Source: Hermatobates lingyangjiaoensis
Lineage: Eukaryota; Arthropoda; Insecta; Hemiptera; Hermatobatidae
Assembly: GCA_026182355.1 (NCBI GenBank)
Contig: JAPFBL010000310.1
Span: forward strand, 229,501-293,500
Length of the DNA stretch: 64,000 nucleotides
Direction of reading: 5' to 3'
The translations under genes were made by a program, and so were the position numbers. Shown here in pieces: positions 1 to 10,254 of this stretch (the first letter of the stretch is position 1; every line of letters starts with the position of its first letter). The notes beneath the pieces are model-generated. The model saw only the letters and a program-made list of their open reading frames with translations, had not been told where the DNA came from and ran no database searches.

Positions 1-240
1 GGCCATTTTCTCTTGAGTCGTCTTGGGGGATTCTAGGAAGGTGAGGAGGAAGCAAGGATTCGTACAAATGGATTTGGGTGAGAGGAAAGGTTCTTGTGAA
101 ATGACCTACAACGATCAGAGGCAAGGTTTTGGATGAATGGAATTTTTAAGTCTTTATGAAGAGTGTAGTTTTTGACATAATACGGAGCACTTGTGATAGT
201 GATAATAGCCCCTCAATCATATATATTTATATATATATAT
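1..240. other. Intergenic, nothing recognised
   Basis: AT-rich DNA ending in a short TA-rich tract. I see no gene, repeat match or RNA here. Confidence 0.5.
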
Positions 241-335
241 AATGATCAAACCACAAAATGAAATGTGAACAAAGACTAATATATAATATTAAAACTTCCG
301 GCAGCTTCTGCACTCACTATTTTTGGTCTGGTAGC
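241..335 (-). repeat. Chimeric PLE fragment joined to F1 tail
   Basis: On the minus strand a short PLE N-terminal stretch (encoding SAEAAGSFN) runs into an F1-type tail (GTGGTTTGATCATT). The SAEAA peptide recurs at 28971-29060 and 19231-19346 in clearer PLE N-terminal fragments. The join of two families suggests recombination, template switching or nested insertion. Confidence 0.55.
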
Positions 336-455
336 CTCAATCTTTCGGGAATTTTCCCTTCGCCCGGCTGTCATGTCTGTACCAGTGCACTTGGTTTCTT
401 ATCTTATCTCTCCTGAAGAAGGTTCAGCCAAAAATTGGAGATTATAATTGAATGT
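336..455 (+). repeat. F5-type PLE 3' end with hammerhead-like remnant
   Basis: GC-richer, pyrimidine-rich stretch resembling 4440-4566, 32001-32193 and 32500-32640. CTGAAGA at 413-419 is followed by A and a GG..CC mini-stem (421-429), then AAAA where a hammerhead would have GAAA. CTC/GAG can flank as a weak stem I. I read it as a decayed or divergent hammerhead at a PLE 3' end. Confidence 0.35.
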
Positions 456-2004
456 TTTAAATTTAGCTAAGTTTCATTATCTTCATTGAACTTTAAATAA
501 ACCTTATTAAACATAATGTCATTATGCCAAATAATATTATAACTATTCTTAATACATTTTTCAGGGACATTATGTAATATGGGAATTTATTTGTCGTAGA
601 ATCACTGCTAATAGTGATTACACAGCACTGTTTAAAGTGCCCATCGCAAGCAGTGAACCACGCATAGAACTAGTATTCAAGTTCAGCAAACTCAAATTTC
701 AGTTGGAAAAATCATCCTACAAGTTGATAGAACTGTTGCTCAAGTGAATTCTACAAACAAATAAAACGCTATAAAAGAATATAAAAAAATGATACTTCTA
801 TTCTTAGATACATGAGTTTTTTTATTTTTATTGAATTATATTGCAAGAAAAGAGACTTGGAAGGAAATGGCCTTGACAGAGAAGGAAGTCGGCGACTGCA
901 CCAGTCTGAATTTTCACGCTTTCTACCGAGATATTCAGAGTCTCCCGTAACAGTGCCCCTGACGTCACGTCGTCAACAAAACCCGACTATCGCTTTCTAC
1001 ATAATTCGTACATATTCTAAATTTAGTAATCCTCTTTTAAAAAAAAAATTAAATTGATAAATCATATATACTAGCTTACATGAAAATTGTATAACATATA
1101 AATTTTCAGTGGTCGCTTTATTGGTCAACTTCTTTGTGCAACAAAAAATAAATTTTACTCTTTAAATATTTCGATGAAGTTATTGCAACTTACATTGGGA
1201 TTCTAAAAAGGAAACTACAATAAGTAAATGCTAATCTGATTATTAAATAATAACATTTGAACAAACAGTACCTTATAATAATAAAGCAGCTGCTTTTCTA
1301 CCAAAAGAGGCTTAATTCTATCGTACCATTCTAGGTTCCTGTGTATTTCTCGCAACAACAGCATATTCTATTCAAATTTTAATAACCTGAAGTAGACTAT
1401 TATAATTAAAATGTCGTTGAATAAGTTTTTCAGGCAAGGCTGACAATTAAGGCTTAAATCTAAGTTTAAATTATTTTTAAATATATGTTTCATTGAATAA
1501 TGCTTCATACCTCCTGAAGTAAGTTACATTATACAGTTTTAAAAGAGCCTTACTTTTGCCATTACGTTAAATATAATATTCTCCTAATTTAATTTTCTTC
1601 TAGAGTGACTTCATGTGCTTATAGGAAAAACAAAAATTACAATCAAACCAGTATAAATACTTTGTGAATCTGCCAAACTCTGAAATATACTAAAATCGGT
1701 TAATGAATCAGTCGAAATATAACAAAACAGAAGAAAATAAAATTGGGTTTTCGAGAAAAATGTTAAAAAACTTTTTCCTGGGATACAAAGTATATCACTG
1801 AACAAAATATTTACAATGTTCAAAATAAATTTTGCGTTAAAAAAAAAATCATTTTCGATTACTACCTATGAATATGTATAAATAATTATCAAAAATTAAT
1901 AACCAACTAAATAACAGGATTGAGGGAAAATAAATAAAAACCGTTTGTATAAATAATATATATATATATATTGATTATATATATATATATATTATCAATA
2001 TATA
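456..2004. other. Gene-poor stretch, no supported feature
   Basis: Mostly AT-rich. A GC-richer island at about 860-1010 contains a perfect CRE-like palindrome TGACGTCA (960-967) and an 81-codon open frame with no recognisable domain. I do not call it a gene. It could be a host regulatory island or exon, but nothing here proves it. Confidence 0.4.
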
Positions 2005-2385
2005 TATATATTGATAAAAGTATCGACCGGGGAATAGAAACAACACTAAAGTTTATCAGGACTCGGTCAGTTCTTCAAGTTCAAATTAAACTCTCATTGC
2101 CAACGTTTCGGTCTTTATACACCTTTTACATCTTGCTTGGTTATTTCAGTTCAGTGTCACGTGTTCATTCATACTACAGTTGTTAATGTAGTATTTTTCT
2201 ACTATTTTTCTTTGTAAAATAATGTGTAATGTAATACTTAGATTTTCTGTTTCAAAATTTATACTTCTGCCTATGAGAAAGGTTTTAAATAAAACGTCAG
2301 CAACGAGAGTTTAATTTTTGAACCTAGAAAATTGACCGAATCCTATTAGATAACACACCTATTCTATCAAGTGGTCGATATATAT
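2005..2385. repeat. F4 PLE-derived unit, inverted arms
   Basis: Left arm (about 2005-2130) is the reverse complement of the F4 sequence also seen at 26885-27085; the right arm (about 2265-2385) is in plus orientation. F4 hallmarks are an F4 hairpin (AAGGTTTT..AAAAC) followed by GAAACGTTGGC in better copies, and CCTATGA in front of the hairpin. Short (TA)n lies immediately left. Probably a partial PLE terminal repeat inserted as an inverted pair. Confidence 0.5.
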
Positions 2386-3192
2386 ACGGTGCGTAAATAC
2401 GGATTACGGACCTTGCTCGCCAATCAGGGCCCATGAAATATAATAATCACTAAAATGATTTTCCATTAAATTAACATTTCAATATAATCCCTCCAACTTA
2501 TATTTTAAATAATTGTAATATTAAGTTTATGTTGTTAATATTAGGAAAGGGTCACGGAACTCAGAATAACGCTATCTTTATAGCAGGAAAAGCTACTCCA
2601 AGATAACTGTACATCGGCATAAATACCATTTGTAAAAACCTAAAGACCGTAGTTTTCGCATTAATCATTTCAAAGGTGAATTTTTAAACGTTTCATCGTC
2701 CTGATTTGATCAAGTGAGTTGAAGACATCAACTAGATTACAGTCCTTGTGGTATTTATATTTACCTTTCACAACCTCATCTCATTTTGTACAATGTATTT
2801 TTAAAACTTTTTTTCACAATGTTATTGTTTTATAAATATTTATTTTTACTATTATATACCAAATTTGTTAATTCAATTTATTTTATTTTGTTTTTATTTT
2901 TCTCAATTATATTTTTTTTAATTTAATTCTCTCACAAGGCACTTGTGAGGTTCACTTATAGAACCAGAAGTAATTGTTTCTTTTGACCCTTCAGCTAAAA
3001 ATTGACATTGTGTGTTTTTTTATCAACTAATTCAAGCTCAGTATTTACTTTTCTTTTTTATTTCCGATCTGGATAGTTTTTCCATTGTTCAAGCTTTCCT
3101 GCTCACCTTACACGGAGAACAAGAAATAACAACAGTTATAATGAATTTGACATCTTCATTTAATTTTCATTTTACTTATGCATTGTTGAGTT
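2386..3192. other. Intergenic, nothing recognised
   Basis: AT-rich, T-rich runs near 2810-2920. No gene or repeat family recognised. Confidence 0.45.
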
Positions 3193-3465
3193 AGTAGACC
3201 AGGTTAGCACAGTGGTAACGTGCCCGACTTTGGACTGATAGATCCGGGTGGTAGGCACCACTCTGACCCATGATTTATTCACGCGGGAGGTGAATAAATC
3301 CGATCTGTTTTCCCTCGGAAAGGACGCCAGCTCTCGGTCACGAGCCTACACAATACCAGGTACTCACTAAACACCAACTCTAAATACACTTCAGTTAAGC
3401 AAAATTAGGACTAGAAATATACAGTGTTCATTGCCTCATTTGTGTCGTATCACAAAACGTGATAC
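3193..3465 (+). mobile_element. tRNA-derived SINE
   Basis: The 5' part is tRNA-like: an A-box-like segment GGTTAGCACAGTGG (3212-3225) and, about 20 bases on, a degenerate B-box region GATCCGGGTG (3241-3250). The body downstream (CTCGGAAAGGACG, then AACTCTAAAT and GTTAAGCAAAATTAGGAC) is shared in reverse with the copies at 10255-10475 and 58215-58435. It would be transcribed by RNA polymerase III and moved by another element's machinery. The B box is damaged here; the 10255 copy keeps it. Confidence 0.75.
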
Positions 3466-4265
3466 GAATTCAGGTTTTCTGTATTCCCTTGTGGACTGCC
3501 ACTGCAACCTACCTAACCTATGTATATTGATGAGTAAAGGAGTTAAATTTAAAGCTAATCTATTATTGTTAGAATTAAACTGCGAAAAAAATATCAAAAT
3601 AATTCATTGCAATGATGTATTGCAAATAAAACATTATACGATTTTAAACTAAGGGAAAATAGTAACAAAAAATGGTTGGTAAAATTATGATAGACTGATG
3701 ATGGTCAAATAGTCGATGCGCCAATTTGAAGTTTTCATTCTGTTTTTAAAATTTCTAGAGTTTAAATGATCTCACTGAGATAAAGTATTTCTAACAAAAG
3801 CTGCAGGCAATATTACCTGTACTCGAATGTGTTTTCATGTTAATTTTGAGCTAATTTTTTTAAAATACTTTCATCAAATTATTTTCCTATAATTTGTTTT
3901 ATATTTTTTTTTGCTTTATACAGTTTGGGTGAAGAAAAGGTTTGTAAAAAGCACTATATAAGCCAGTTTAACACGTAATTGATGATACTATATCGTAAAT
4001 GTGTTTACGATGTGCTTAAAGTAGTAATGGTTATAGAATAACGTAAATATGACGTCATTACTCAGCTAACACATGTAATATGTAACTAAGCATTCTTACA
4101 TGATCAGTATTATTAAAATGATATTATAAGAAGTGAAAGTAGAAATAAACATGGAATTGCCGAGTACAAGCAAGGTCTTAAAGTTGTTTACAAGTGGATC
4201 CACCTGGATTTGCAGGTTGAAGAAGAGGCTAAGTGTGGTGGATGTTAGACCAACATAAATCGTAG
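3466..4265. other. Intergenic, nothing recognised
   Basis: AT-rich. No gene or known repeat seen. Confidence 0.45.
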
Positions 4266-4270
4266 TTAGC

Positions 4271-4430
4271 ACCCACCAAAGTTAGCATCCTGATAAACAA
4301 TCATAAAGCTTCCGTCAACAACCCCTCCCATCTTCTCATCGCCATTCATGCCAATAGCCACGGACTCTACTTCAATGTGTGCTATATGCTACAAATTGTG
4401 CTAGAAATCCCTCTAATTGCAAAGATGTGA
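4271..4430 (+). pseudogene. PLE GIY-YIG endonuclease fragment
   Basis: Translating this stretch gives NNHKASVNNPSHLLIAIHAN followed by SHGLYFNVCYMLQI, which matches in order the end of the GIY-YIG domain of the open frame at 29293-30084 (NGHRASV..NYPVAIHANSHGLSFNDCFRVQIL). The catalytic YVG part lies upstream and is broken. It is followed by an F5-type 3' end (4440-4566), as expected at the 3' end of a PLE. Non-functional relic. Confidence 0.7.
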
Positions 4431-4439
4431 CTCTTATCT

Positions 4440-4566
4440 CCTTCCTTCTTTGTGACAGTCTGCGCATGCAGCAACAATCCGACACTCTCGACATCAGTGC
4501 GCTTGGCTTCTCTCTCTTATCTCTCCTGATGATGATTTAACAAAAATTAGGGACTGTCAGATTTGA
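4440..4566 (+). repeat. PLE 3' end (F5 type)
   Basis: Follows the GIY-YIG relic. Contains TCTCTCCTGATGATGATTTA, where CTGATGA resembles a hammerhead core, but the expected GAAA is replaced by AAAA and stem II is poor. Ends at a (TA)n tract. Confidence 0.45.
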
Positions 4567-4714
4567 AATATATATATATATAGGTGTGTTCTCTAATCGG
4601 GGTTAGGTCAATTTTCCAGGATAAAAAATTAAACTCTCGTTGCCAACGTTTCGGTTTTATTTAAAACCTTTTTCATAGGCATTATTTAAAGGAACAACAA
4701 TGTTCCTTTATTTG

Positions 4715-4721
<7 letters not shown>
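4567..4721 (-). repeat. F4 PLE-derived unit
   Basis: Minus strand reads CCTATGAAAAAGGTTTT, loop, AAAACC, GAAACGTTGGCAACG, the F4 hallmark, with its end toward 4567 next to (TA)n. Hammerhead-like in layout (hairpin then GAAACG, with TGCC/GGCA able to pair as stem I) but the core reads TATGA instead of CUGANGA. Confidence 0.5.
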
Positions 4722-4761
<40 letters not shown>

Positions 4762-4778
4762 TGTGTGTGTGTGTGTGT
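4722..4778. repeat. (TA)n / (TG)n microsatellite
   Basis: Compound simple repeat between an F4 unit and a PLE N-terminal fragment. Confidence 0.95.
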
Positions 4779-4784
4779 TTGTAA

Positions 4785-4915
4785 AAGTTGGAAGCAGTCC
4801 TTCATTTAAACATATATTGTTAAATAACGCCCCATATTTGGCTTGTATCAAACTGACTAACTCACTGTTATATTCATTATTGCCCTGATGATGAATGTGG
4901 TACATACAAAACACG
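4785..4915 (-). pseudogene. PLE N-terminal fragment
   Basis: Minus-strand peptide includes AKYGALFNNICLNEGLLPTF, the conserved N-terminal motif of PLE open reading frames, then runs into the microsatellite at 4722-4778. Forms a loose inverted pair with 4930-5040, which encodes AKYGAL on the plus strand. Confidence 0.65.
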
Positions 4916-4929
4916 TCGACTTGTAGTAT

Positions 4930-5040
4930 TGGTGATAAGCTTTATAGTTTTAATGAAGAGACGAGGAAAAAATTCCGGAAACTGAAGAAATTGTGAAAAG
5001 AAACAGATAAAAGCCAAATATGGGGCGTTATAACAATATA
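4930..5040 (+). pseudogene. PLE N-terminal fragment, truncated
   Basis: Plus-strand partner of 4785-4915. It encodes the same AKYGAL stretch and is truncated before the EGLLP motif, ending in a short TA-rich tract. Confidence 0.5.
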
Positions 5041-5393
5041 TACGTATATTCAACAGTCCATGGAGTGTTAAATAACTTTGTAACTTTGTTTCAGTTATGA
5101 CCTTTTTTTACTTCATTTATTTCATTGTTTTGGTTATTATTTCTGTATTTGGAGTTAACTGTGCATACTTACTTTTTTGTTATGGTAACTTTCTAAGAAT
5201 GTTTGAAATATTTTCTCGTATTATTGAATATCAAAATATGTTTGTTTTACTAGTACATTTTATATAAATATAATTATTAAATCATTCACAATTAATTAAT
5301 ATAATAATTAATTAAATCATTAGGTAACCACTAATGGCACGGGTAAAACAACACCAAGGTAAATAGACAAAAATTTTATTTTATGGTTTAATC
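5041..5393. other. Intergenic, nothing recognised
   Basis: AT-rich. No gene seen. Confidence 0.4.
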
Positions 5394-5517
5394 ATATATA
5401 TATATATATATATATATAACCAATCAGATGAAACGATTCTTCGAACTGAATAAACAGGAACTTTTAAAAAAAACACACAGAAAAGAAATCACTGTCCTCG
5501 TCGTCAGGTATATATAT
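5394..5517 (-). repeat. (TA)n plus truncated F2b unit
   Basis: (TA)n at 5394-5418, then on the minus strand an F2b fragment: CTGACGA and stem-II sequence are present but the GAAATATAG segment is deleted relative to the copies at 56587-56630 and 61272-61313. Confidence 0.55.
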
Positions 5518-5588
5518 ATAAAAAGATTTCACATAAACACGTGAAATAACAATCAATGATCAAACCACAATAAGAAATGGGAAAACAA

Positions 5589-5631
5589 GACTAAGATCTT
5601 TCAACCGTCACAAGCCGTCTTCGTCAGAGTC
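5589..5631 (-). ncRNA. F1 hammerhead-like motif, stem II damaged
   Basis: Minus strand: GACT stem I, CTGACGA core, A, GACGG..CGGTT (one mismatch breaks stem II), GAAA, AGATCT stem III, T, AGTC stem I. Probably weak or inactive compared with the partner at 5651-5693. Confidence 0.5.
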
Positions 5632-5650
5632 CAACCTCAGTTGGGTTTTT

Positions 5651-5693
5651 GACTCTGACGAAGACCGCTTGTTACGGTTGAAAGATCTTAGTC
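5651..5693 (+). ncRNA. F1 hammerhead-like ribozyme motif
   Basis: Stem I GACT (5651-5654) pairs with AGTC (5690-5693). Core CTGACGA 5655-5661, one extra A (5662), stem II GACCG/CGGTT (5663-5667/5675-5679, one G-U), GAAA 5680-5683, palindromic stem III AGATCT 5683-5688, and T5689 at the cleavage position. This matches the type-I hammerhead layout known from PLEs and retrozymes. The extra nucleotide before stem II departs from the canonical core. Activity is not proven. Confidence 0.65.
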
Positions 5694-5740
5694 TTGTTTT
5701 CCCATTTATTATTGTGGTTTGATCATTGATATATATAAGG

Positions 5741-5883
5741 TTCAATGTAGACAAAGAAACGTAAAGAAATTAAAAACATTAAAGAGAAGGAACTAAGTTT
5801 CTTTGTCTATATCTAACTTTATTCGTCGGTTTTAGATCGTATTTTCATCTAAAATGTATATATATATATATATATATATATAT
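5741..5883. repeat. F5-related hairpin and (TA)n
   Basis: GTAGACAAAGAAAC and GTTTCTTTGTCTAT form inverted arms; the sequence resembles 7890-7990 and 32150-32193. Ends in (TA)n (5857-5883). Confidence 0.5.
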
Positions 5884-7560
5884 CCAGATATCATATCAGA
5901 ACGTGTAAATCTGTTAACATCTCAAAACCTTTTGTTTTTTATGATCATTACAATTAACCTTACTGAATATACGGAAAGGTAAAGAGAATGGAGTACATAA
6001 TAAACTTTACAATAAAAAAAAATAAATAATATAGATTTAAAGTCCTAAGAGAAGTTTGAAATTTCTATTAGAGGGCAAGTAAAAGCCCTTAAGAGAACTT
6101 TCACTTGGTCTATATATTACAACACAACTTTCTTCAAGATATAATAGATGTTATGTTTTAAATTGAATCAAAAGAAAGCGTATTTAAGATATATTAAACA
6201 AGTGCATTAAATTTAGTTTTATCACTGTAATATATTGCAAAGAAATAGAAAGGTTTAGAGCAAAGCAAAGAAATAATACTACTTAGTGGATAAGAAAAGG
6301 TCAAAATGTTGTTTTGTTATCAATGTGACAAGCCTGCCATACTAATGGGCATTTTTATATGTATATTAGTAGAAAAACCGGTAGAAATAGCACAGCAAAT
6401 ATTTTTCCTTTGAAACATTGACATGGGAGAGAAATCAAAAATTTATATCCCAAGAGAATTTGTTATATGTCAGAGGTGAGATAGTCGCGCGGCTAGGGAC
6501 TCTGACCGACTTACCTTCGCCTGCCGTTATGATAATTCGGCCATGATTCAAAAAACTTTAATACTTTACCAACTTTGCCCCATTAACATATGAATTCTCA
6601 TATTGTCATTCTTTTTATAAATCATTTCTGATGATGCAATGACAAACTACTTTTTTGTCTTACTACAATGGTTATTTTATTATCATTTTAATTGTACCTT
6701 AAATCATTCATTTTGTAAAATAGTTTAAGATGTTTTTAACAATGAAGATACAAATACTGTTTGTAATTAATTTGGAAAACATCTGAAATAAGCCAGCAAA
6801 TAAATTTAACCCTAAAATTATATTTTAGAGAATATAGCCATTTCCCTATTTATTCCATTTATTTATTCCATTCCATTCTATATCGTCCATTTATTTCACT
6901 GAATTATATTAATAATTATTTTTTATTGATTGGTTAATTTAATTAATTAATAAAATGTAATTGATTAATTGAATTACATTAATAACCTCCATTTATTTCA
7001 CTGAATTCTAAATTAACGTAAAAAGTATAGAATAGATTTTAAGAGCCTTAGTTTAAGTATTAGAATATAAATACCGTTAAGAATTTCGTTAACATAGTGT
7101 ATTCAATGTAGTGAAATTGAATTTATTTACTTAGTGATAATTCAACAAAATCAAGAAATCAATGTATGAGAGTAAAGAACAAACAAAATATCTTAACAAC
7201 AAGTAATAGATGATTAGTAGTGCAAGATGGAATGCCTTCTAGAAAACAAGTGACTAAAAGGATTATTGTAATCCCTAATTCTACAACGGGAACACAGCCC
7301 TTAAGACTTAAAGAAATTCAGTTCACTTCTCCAAAAATCAATTCGATATTTCGACAGCCATCGTCATTATAAGGGTGAACTTTACGCTGTTAATTAACTG
7401 TGGTTTGCTTTTAAAATAATCAAGCCTCCTACATGCCATCCTTCCCGCACCCCTGGCGAGCTGTAGGTGCTCCGCAACTTAGAAATTGCCTAAGGTTCTA
7501 ATGCAAACACTTATATGGTCTCCCCTCCTTTACGACCATCACATCCAACGAATAATATAT
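5884..7560. other. Intergenic, nothing recognised
   Basis: AT-rich, with a TTAAT-rich stretch near 6900-6980. A GC-richer patch at 6470-6545 is vaguely SINE-like but has no convincing A and B boxes. No gene seen. Confidence 0.45.
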
Positions 7561-7561
7561 A

Positions 7562-7812
7562 TACATATAAACCAATTAAAAAAGATAGCAGACAGATAGA
7601 CACAGGAATAAGTCACTTCTATATTTCGACAATCGTCGTCATCAGGAGACAAAGAGTCCCGCAGAAAGGCTGAGTCGCCGCTCTGCTTTCCTGCGGGTCT
7701 CTTCGCCTCCTCATGACGACGATGGTCGAAATATAGAAGTGAGTTATTCCTGTGTCTATCTGTGTGCTATCTTTTTTAATTGGTTTTTATTTAAAAGTCC
7801 ATTGGACCGTTT
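7562..7812. mobile_element. F2 foldback unit
   Basis: Inverted arms 7575-7672 and 7680-7790 share GATAGACACAGGAATAA, the GTCGAAATATAGAAGTGA segment and the GAGTCCCGCAGAAAGGC stretch. The right side continues with the F2 end (AAAAGTCCATTGGACCG hairpin). The left arm has an intact hammerhead-like core; the right arm core is CTCATGA. Confidence 0.7.
7613..7650 (-). ncRNA. F2 hammerhead-like motif
   Basis: Minus strand: CTGATGA (7639-7645), extra C, GAC-GATT-GTC stem II, GAAA, ATAT stem III, A at the cleavage position, then GAAGTGAC. Stem I pairing with GTCTC is weak. The opposite arm (7710-7742, plus) has a G-to-C change in the core and is likely dead. Confidence 0.45.
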
Positions 7813-7824
7813 CATTTAATTACT

Positions 7825-7836
7825 ATATATATATTT

Positions 7837-7888
<52 letters not shown>
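7825..7888. repeat. (TA)n microsatellite
   Basis: Long TA tract with small interruptions at the end of the F2 unit. Confidence 0.95.
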
Positions 7889-7889
<1 letters not shown>

Positions 7890-7891
<2 letters not shown>

Positions 7892-8145
7892 ACTTTTTCG
7901 ATGAAAATACGATCCGAAATGGACAAATACAGTTCAATGTACATAAAGAAACATAGAGAAATTAAAAACACAAACTTACAGTCTGTAATGTTTGGTTGAA
8001 CCGTCATCATGAGAAAAGAAAGTGGAGTAAAAAAATTATCGGAACTCCCTTCTGTCCCGATTGCTTATAAGCCGGATATTACGGACCTAGAGACTGTAAG
8101 TGTATTTATCTATTTATTGTTTACCTATAGGGTTATATACATATT
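7890..8145. repeat. F5-related fragment and unassigned sequence
   Basis: 7895-7995 resembles the F5 tail (minus orientation; TTCAATGTACATAAAGAAAC). 8009-8145 holds a short plus open frame (RKESGVKKLSELP...) followed by F1; no domain recognised. Confidence 0.4.
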
Positions 8146-8285
8146 AATCAATGATCAATGGGTTTTTGACTCTGACGAAGACCGCTTGTTACGGTTGAAA
8201 GATCTTAGTCTTGTTTTCCCATTTCTTATTGTGGTTTGATCATTGATTGTTATTTAACGTGTTTATGTGAAATCTTTTTATACAT
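8146..8285 (+). repeat. F1 right arm
   Basis: Single plus-oriented F1 monomer with hammerhead-like motif and the full tail GTTTATGTGAAATCTTTTTA. No inverted partner next to it. It shows that the tail missing from right arms of foldback units is part of the full monomer. Confidence 0.7.
8168..8210 (+). ncRNA. F1 hammerhead-like ribozyme motif
   Basis: GACT 8168-8171, CTGACGA 8172-8178, extra A, GACCG/CGGTT stem II, GAAA, AGATCT, T, AGTC 8207-8210. Identical in every core position to 5651-5693. Confidence 0.65.
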
Positions 8286-8419
8286 ATTAATATTGAAAAT
8301 AACACCCAACTTAGCTGATACGTGTTTCTTAACGAATATCTCAATTCTTCTAAATAACACTTTTGTTATTTTGTCTACACAATAAATATATCTCTTTACG
8401 GTTGACATGTTTTGAATGA

Positions 8420-9620
8420 TCAGCTTTCATCTTGAGGACATGAATGACTTTTGGGTGGATTTTCTGCTTATTATAAATGCAAAGTGAAAACAGTGAGGAT
8501 TGTTTTTCTTCAAGTTTAACATAACCTGGTCATTAATCCTCGCTTGGGTTGGTGTCCTTGCGGTTTGAGTTAATATCTGCAAGGGTTTCTGGATGCCCTT
8601 GATATGAATTAAAGAGCTTTAAAATTTTGTCACTATTTTCGACTTGATAATTTAAGAGTAGTGTCAGTTTTTTAATTATATAACTTCTAAAATTCTCAGG
8701 TTATGATATTCATTTTGTTTTTTTATTATTATTTTTGAGTTTGTAACTACTCTTAGCATCTCTCGAGTTCATTTTACTTTGTGTTTCGCTTGCACATACT
8801 TTTTGGGTGCTCCTGTTATTAAGTGCATGGTGAACTTTCCTTATATAGAGATGCTAGTCAAACCCATGTACGAATGTTTTGGGTATCACAGTCCCCATTA
8901 GTACATGTATACTTGTACACTAGATTTCTTTCCTTTAAAGGTGAGTTTTTTGAGTTGGTTATTATTTTTTTTCATTAATAGGCTACTCACAGGTGGGCTT
9001 TTATATTAAATGACCCGTTTTACTTTTTTATTTAAGTTTTCACACCTGGCATTGTTCCTTACAATGTCTGTTAACAATCTTTCAGTGTTGTTCGGAATAC
9101 TGAATTTTGTAATAAATTCATGAACTATTGTTTATCTAGCTTCATAAATTTGCTTCTCTTTTTTACTCGAAGGTATTCTTTCAAAATGAGATCAAAATTT
9201 TCATTAGAGTAACCGTTATTCACAAATGCTTTCTTAGTTCTATTAATAACTATGTTAAATGATTCCCAATTCCATGCAAATCTTGTATGTTCTGTGCATT
9301 AAGACTTTAATTGCTCCATCTTTGTAGCGTTGAGGGCATTAACATTGAGATAGCAGGTTGTATTCGATTCTTTCTTGAATAATGAAGTTTAGATTTTGTC
9401 ATCCAACACGTTAGTACTGACATCAAGAAAGTTAATTTGGTTCTCCATTGCTTTTTCTGTTGTGAATTTCACACTCAAGACAGCTTAAACTCGTGAAGGA
9501 AGATATTGGAAACATAATGTGTTCATAATAACCATCTCAACAACGTGCAATCCTCATACAATTTGGTATTATTCGACTGTTGTATGTGTCTAATACACAA
9601 TTCCGAGATTCGGCATATAG
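8420..9620 (-). pseudogene. Decayed PLE: RT C-terminus and GIY-YIG
   Basis: Reading the minus strand from 9500 to 9160 gives, with stops and shifts, INFLDVSTNVLDD, then NTTCYLNVNALNA and WNWESFNIVINRTKKAFVNN, the region after the RT catalytic motif of PLEs. Nearer 8880-8745 the minus strand reads YVGLTSISI and TMHLITGAPKKYVQAKHKVK followed by TREML, the GIY-YIG endonuclease block. Order and spacing fit one PLE copy. Many stops and frameshifts show it is long dead. The RT catalytic segment is not recognisable upstream. Confidence 0.75.
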
Positions 9621-10254
9621 ACTCCATATTTAGGCCTTTACTCTATATATAACTAGACTACCCATGACCCTTTGTGTCACTCAGAAATTATAACAATAGT
9701 TATTGAAATAAATTCACTGAACATGATTGACAGGGATAATTTTAATTGTTGTTTCTTGTTATTAAGGCATGGAAACAGATTCTTATATAACCCAAGCTTT
9801 TGATATAGTATTTTTAACATGATTCAAGATATATACACAGTAAGTATATTAAGCAAAATAAAAATCATTTAAAAGTAAAAAAAAGTAATTACTTTATGAC
9901 ATAAGTAAATATAACATCAATTCAAGTTATATATAAAATCAAATATATTTAAAACAAACAAAAATTGTAAATTGAGATATTCAATTTATTTACCCAACAT
10001 AAAATAACATTAATTAATGAAAGGAATGTGTCTTTATAATATTACCTTAGAACATTCGTATTTTATCTAACAGTTGTGTTCAAGTTTTTTATAAAATTAT
10101 CCATTTTTAACTTCTAATGTAATAGTTACTTATACATTTGTTACATTTATTTATAATACATTTGAACTACTGTCATCGGTGAGTACGCAAGCCTCTGGGC
10201 TACTCTGGCTCCATGCCTTTACTTTATTACCAGTGTTATACTCTGCAAATTTTA
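9621..10254. other. Intergenic, nothing recognised
   Basis: AT-rich. No feature seen. Confidence 0.45.

Larger units (their letters stand above)
5518..5740. mobile_element. F1 foldback unit with two hammerhead-like motifs
   Basis: Two long arms in inverted orientation: left arm 5518-5632 (minus copy) and right arm 5641-5735 (plus copy). The left arm carries the extra tail AAAAGATTTCACATAAACAC; the right arm stops at GATCATTG. Both sides end in TA-rich sequence. The same layout recurs at 12839-13058, 32233-32462 and 40330-40548. Confidence 0.75.

Noticed and set aside
812..1057. 81-codon open frame
   Set aside because: No domain, no splice context and no homology I recognise; length is within chance.
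1611..1823. Hydrophobic minus-strand open frame
   Set aside because: Typical of T-rich DNA read in reverse; no start context or family.
3193..3270. Functional tRNA gene
   Set aside because: Box B and acceptor stem do not fit a mature tRNA; the downstream body shared with two other copies shows it is a SINE.
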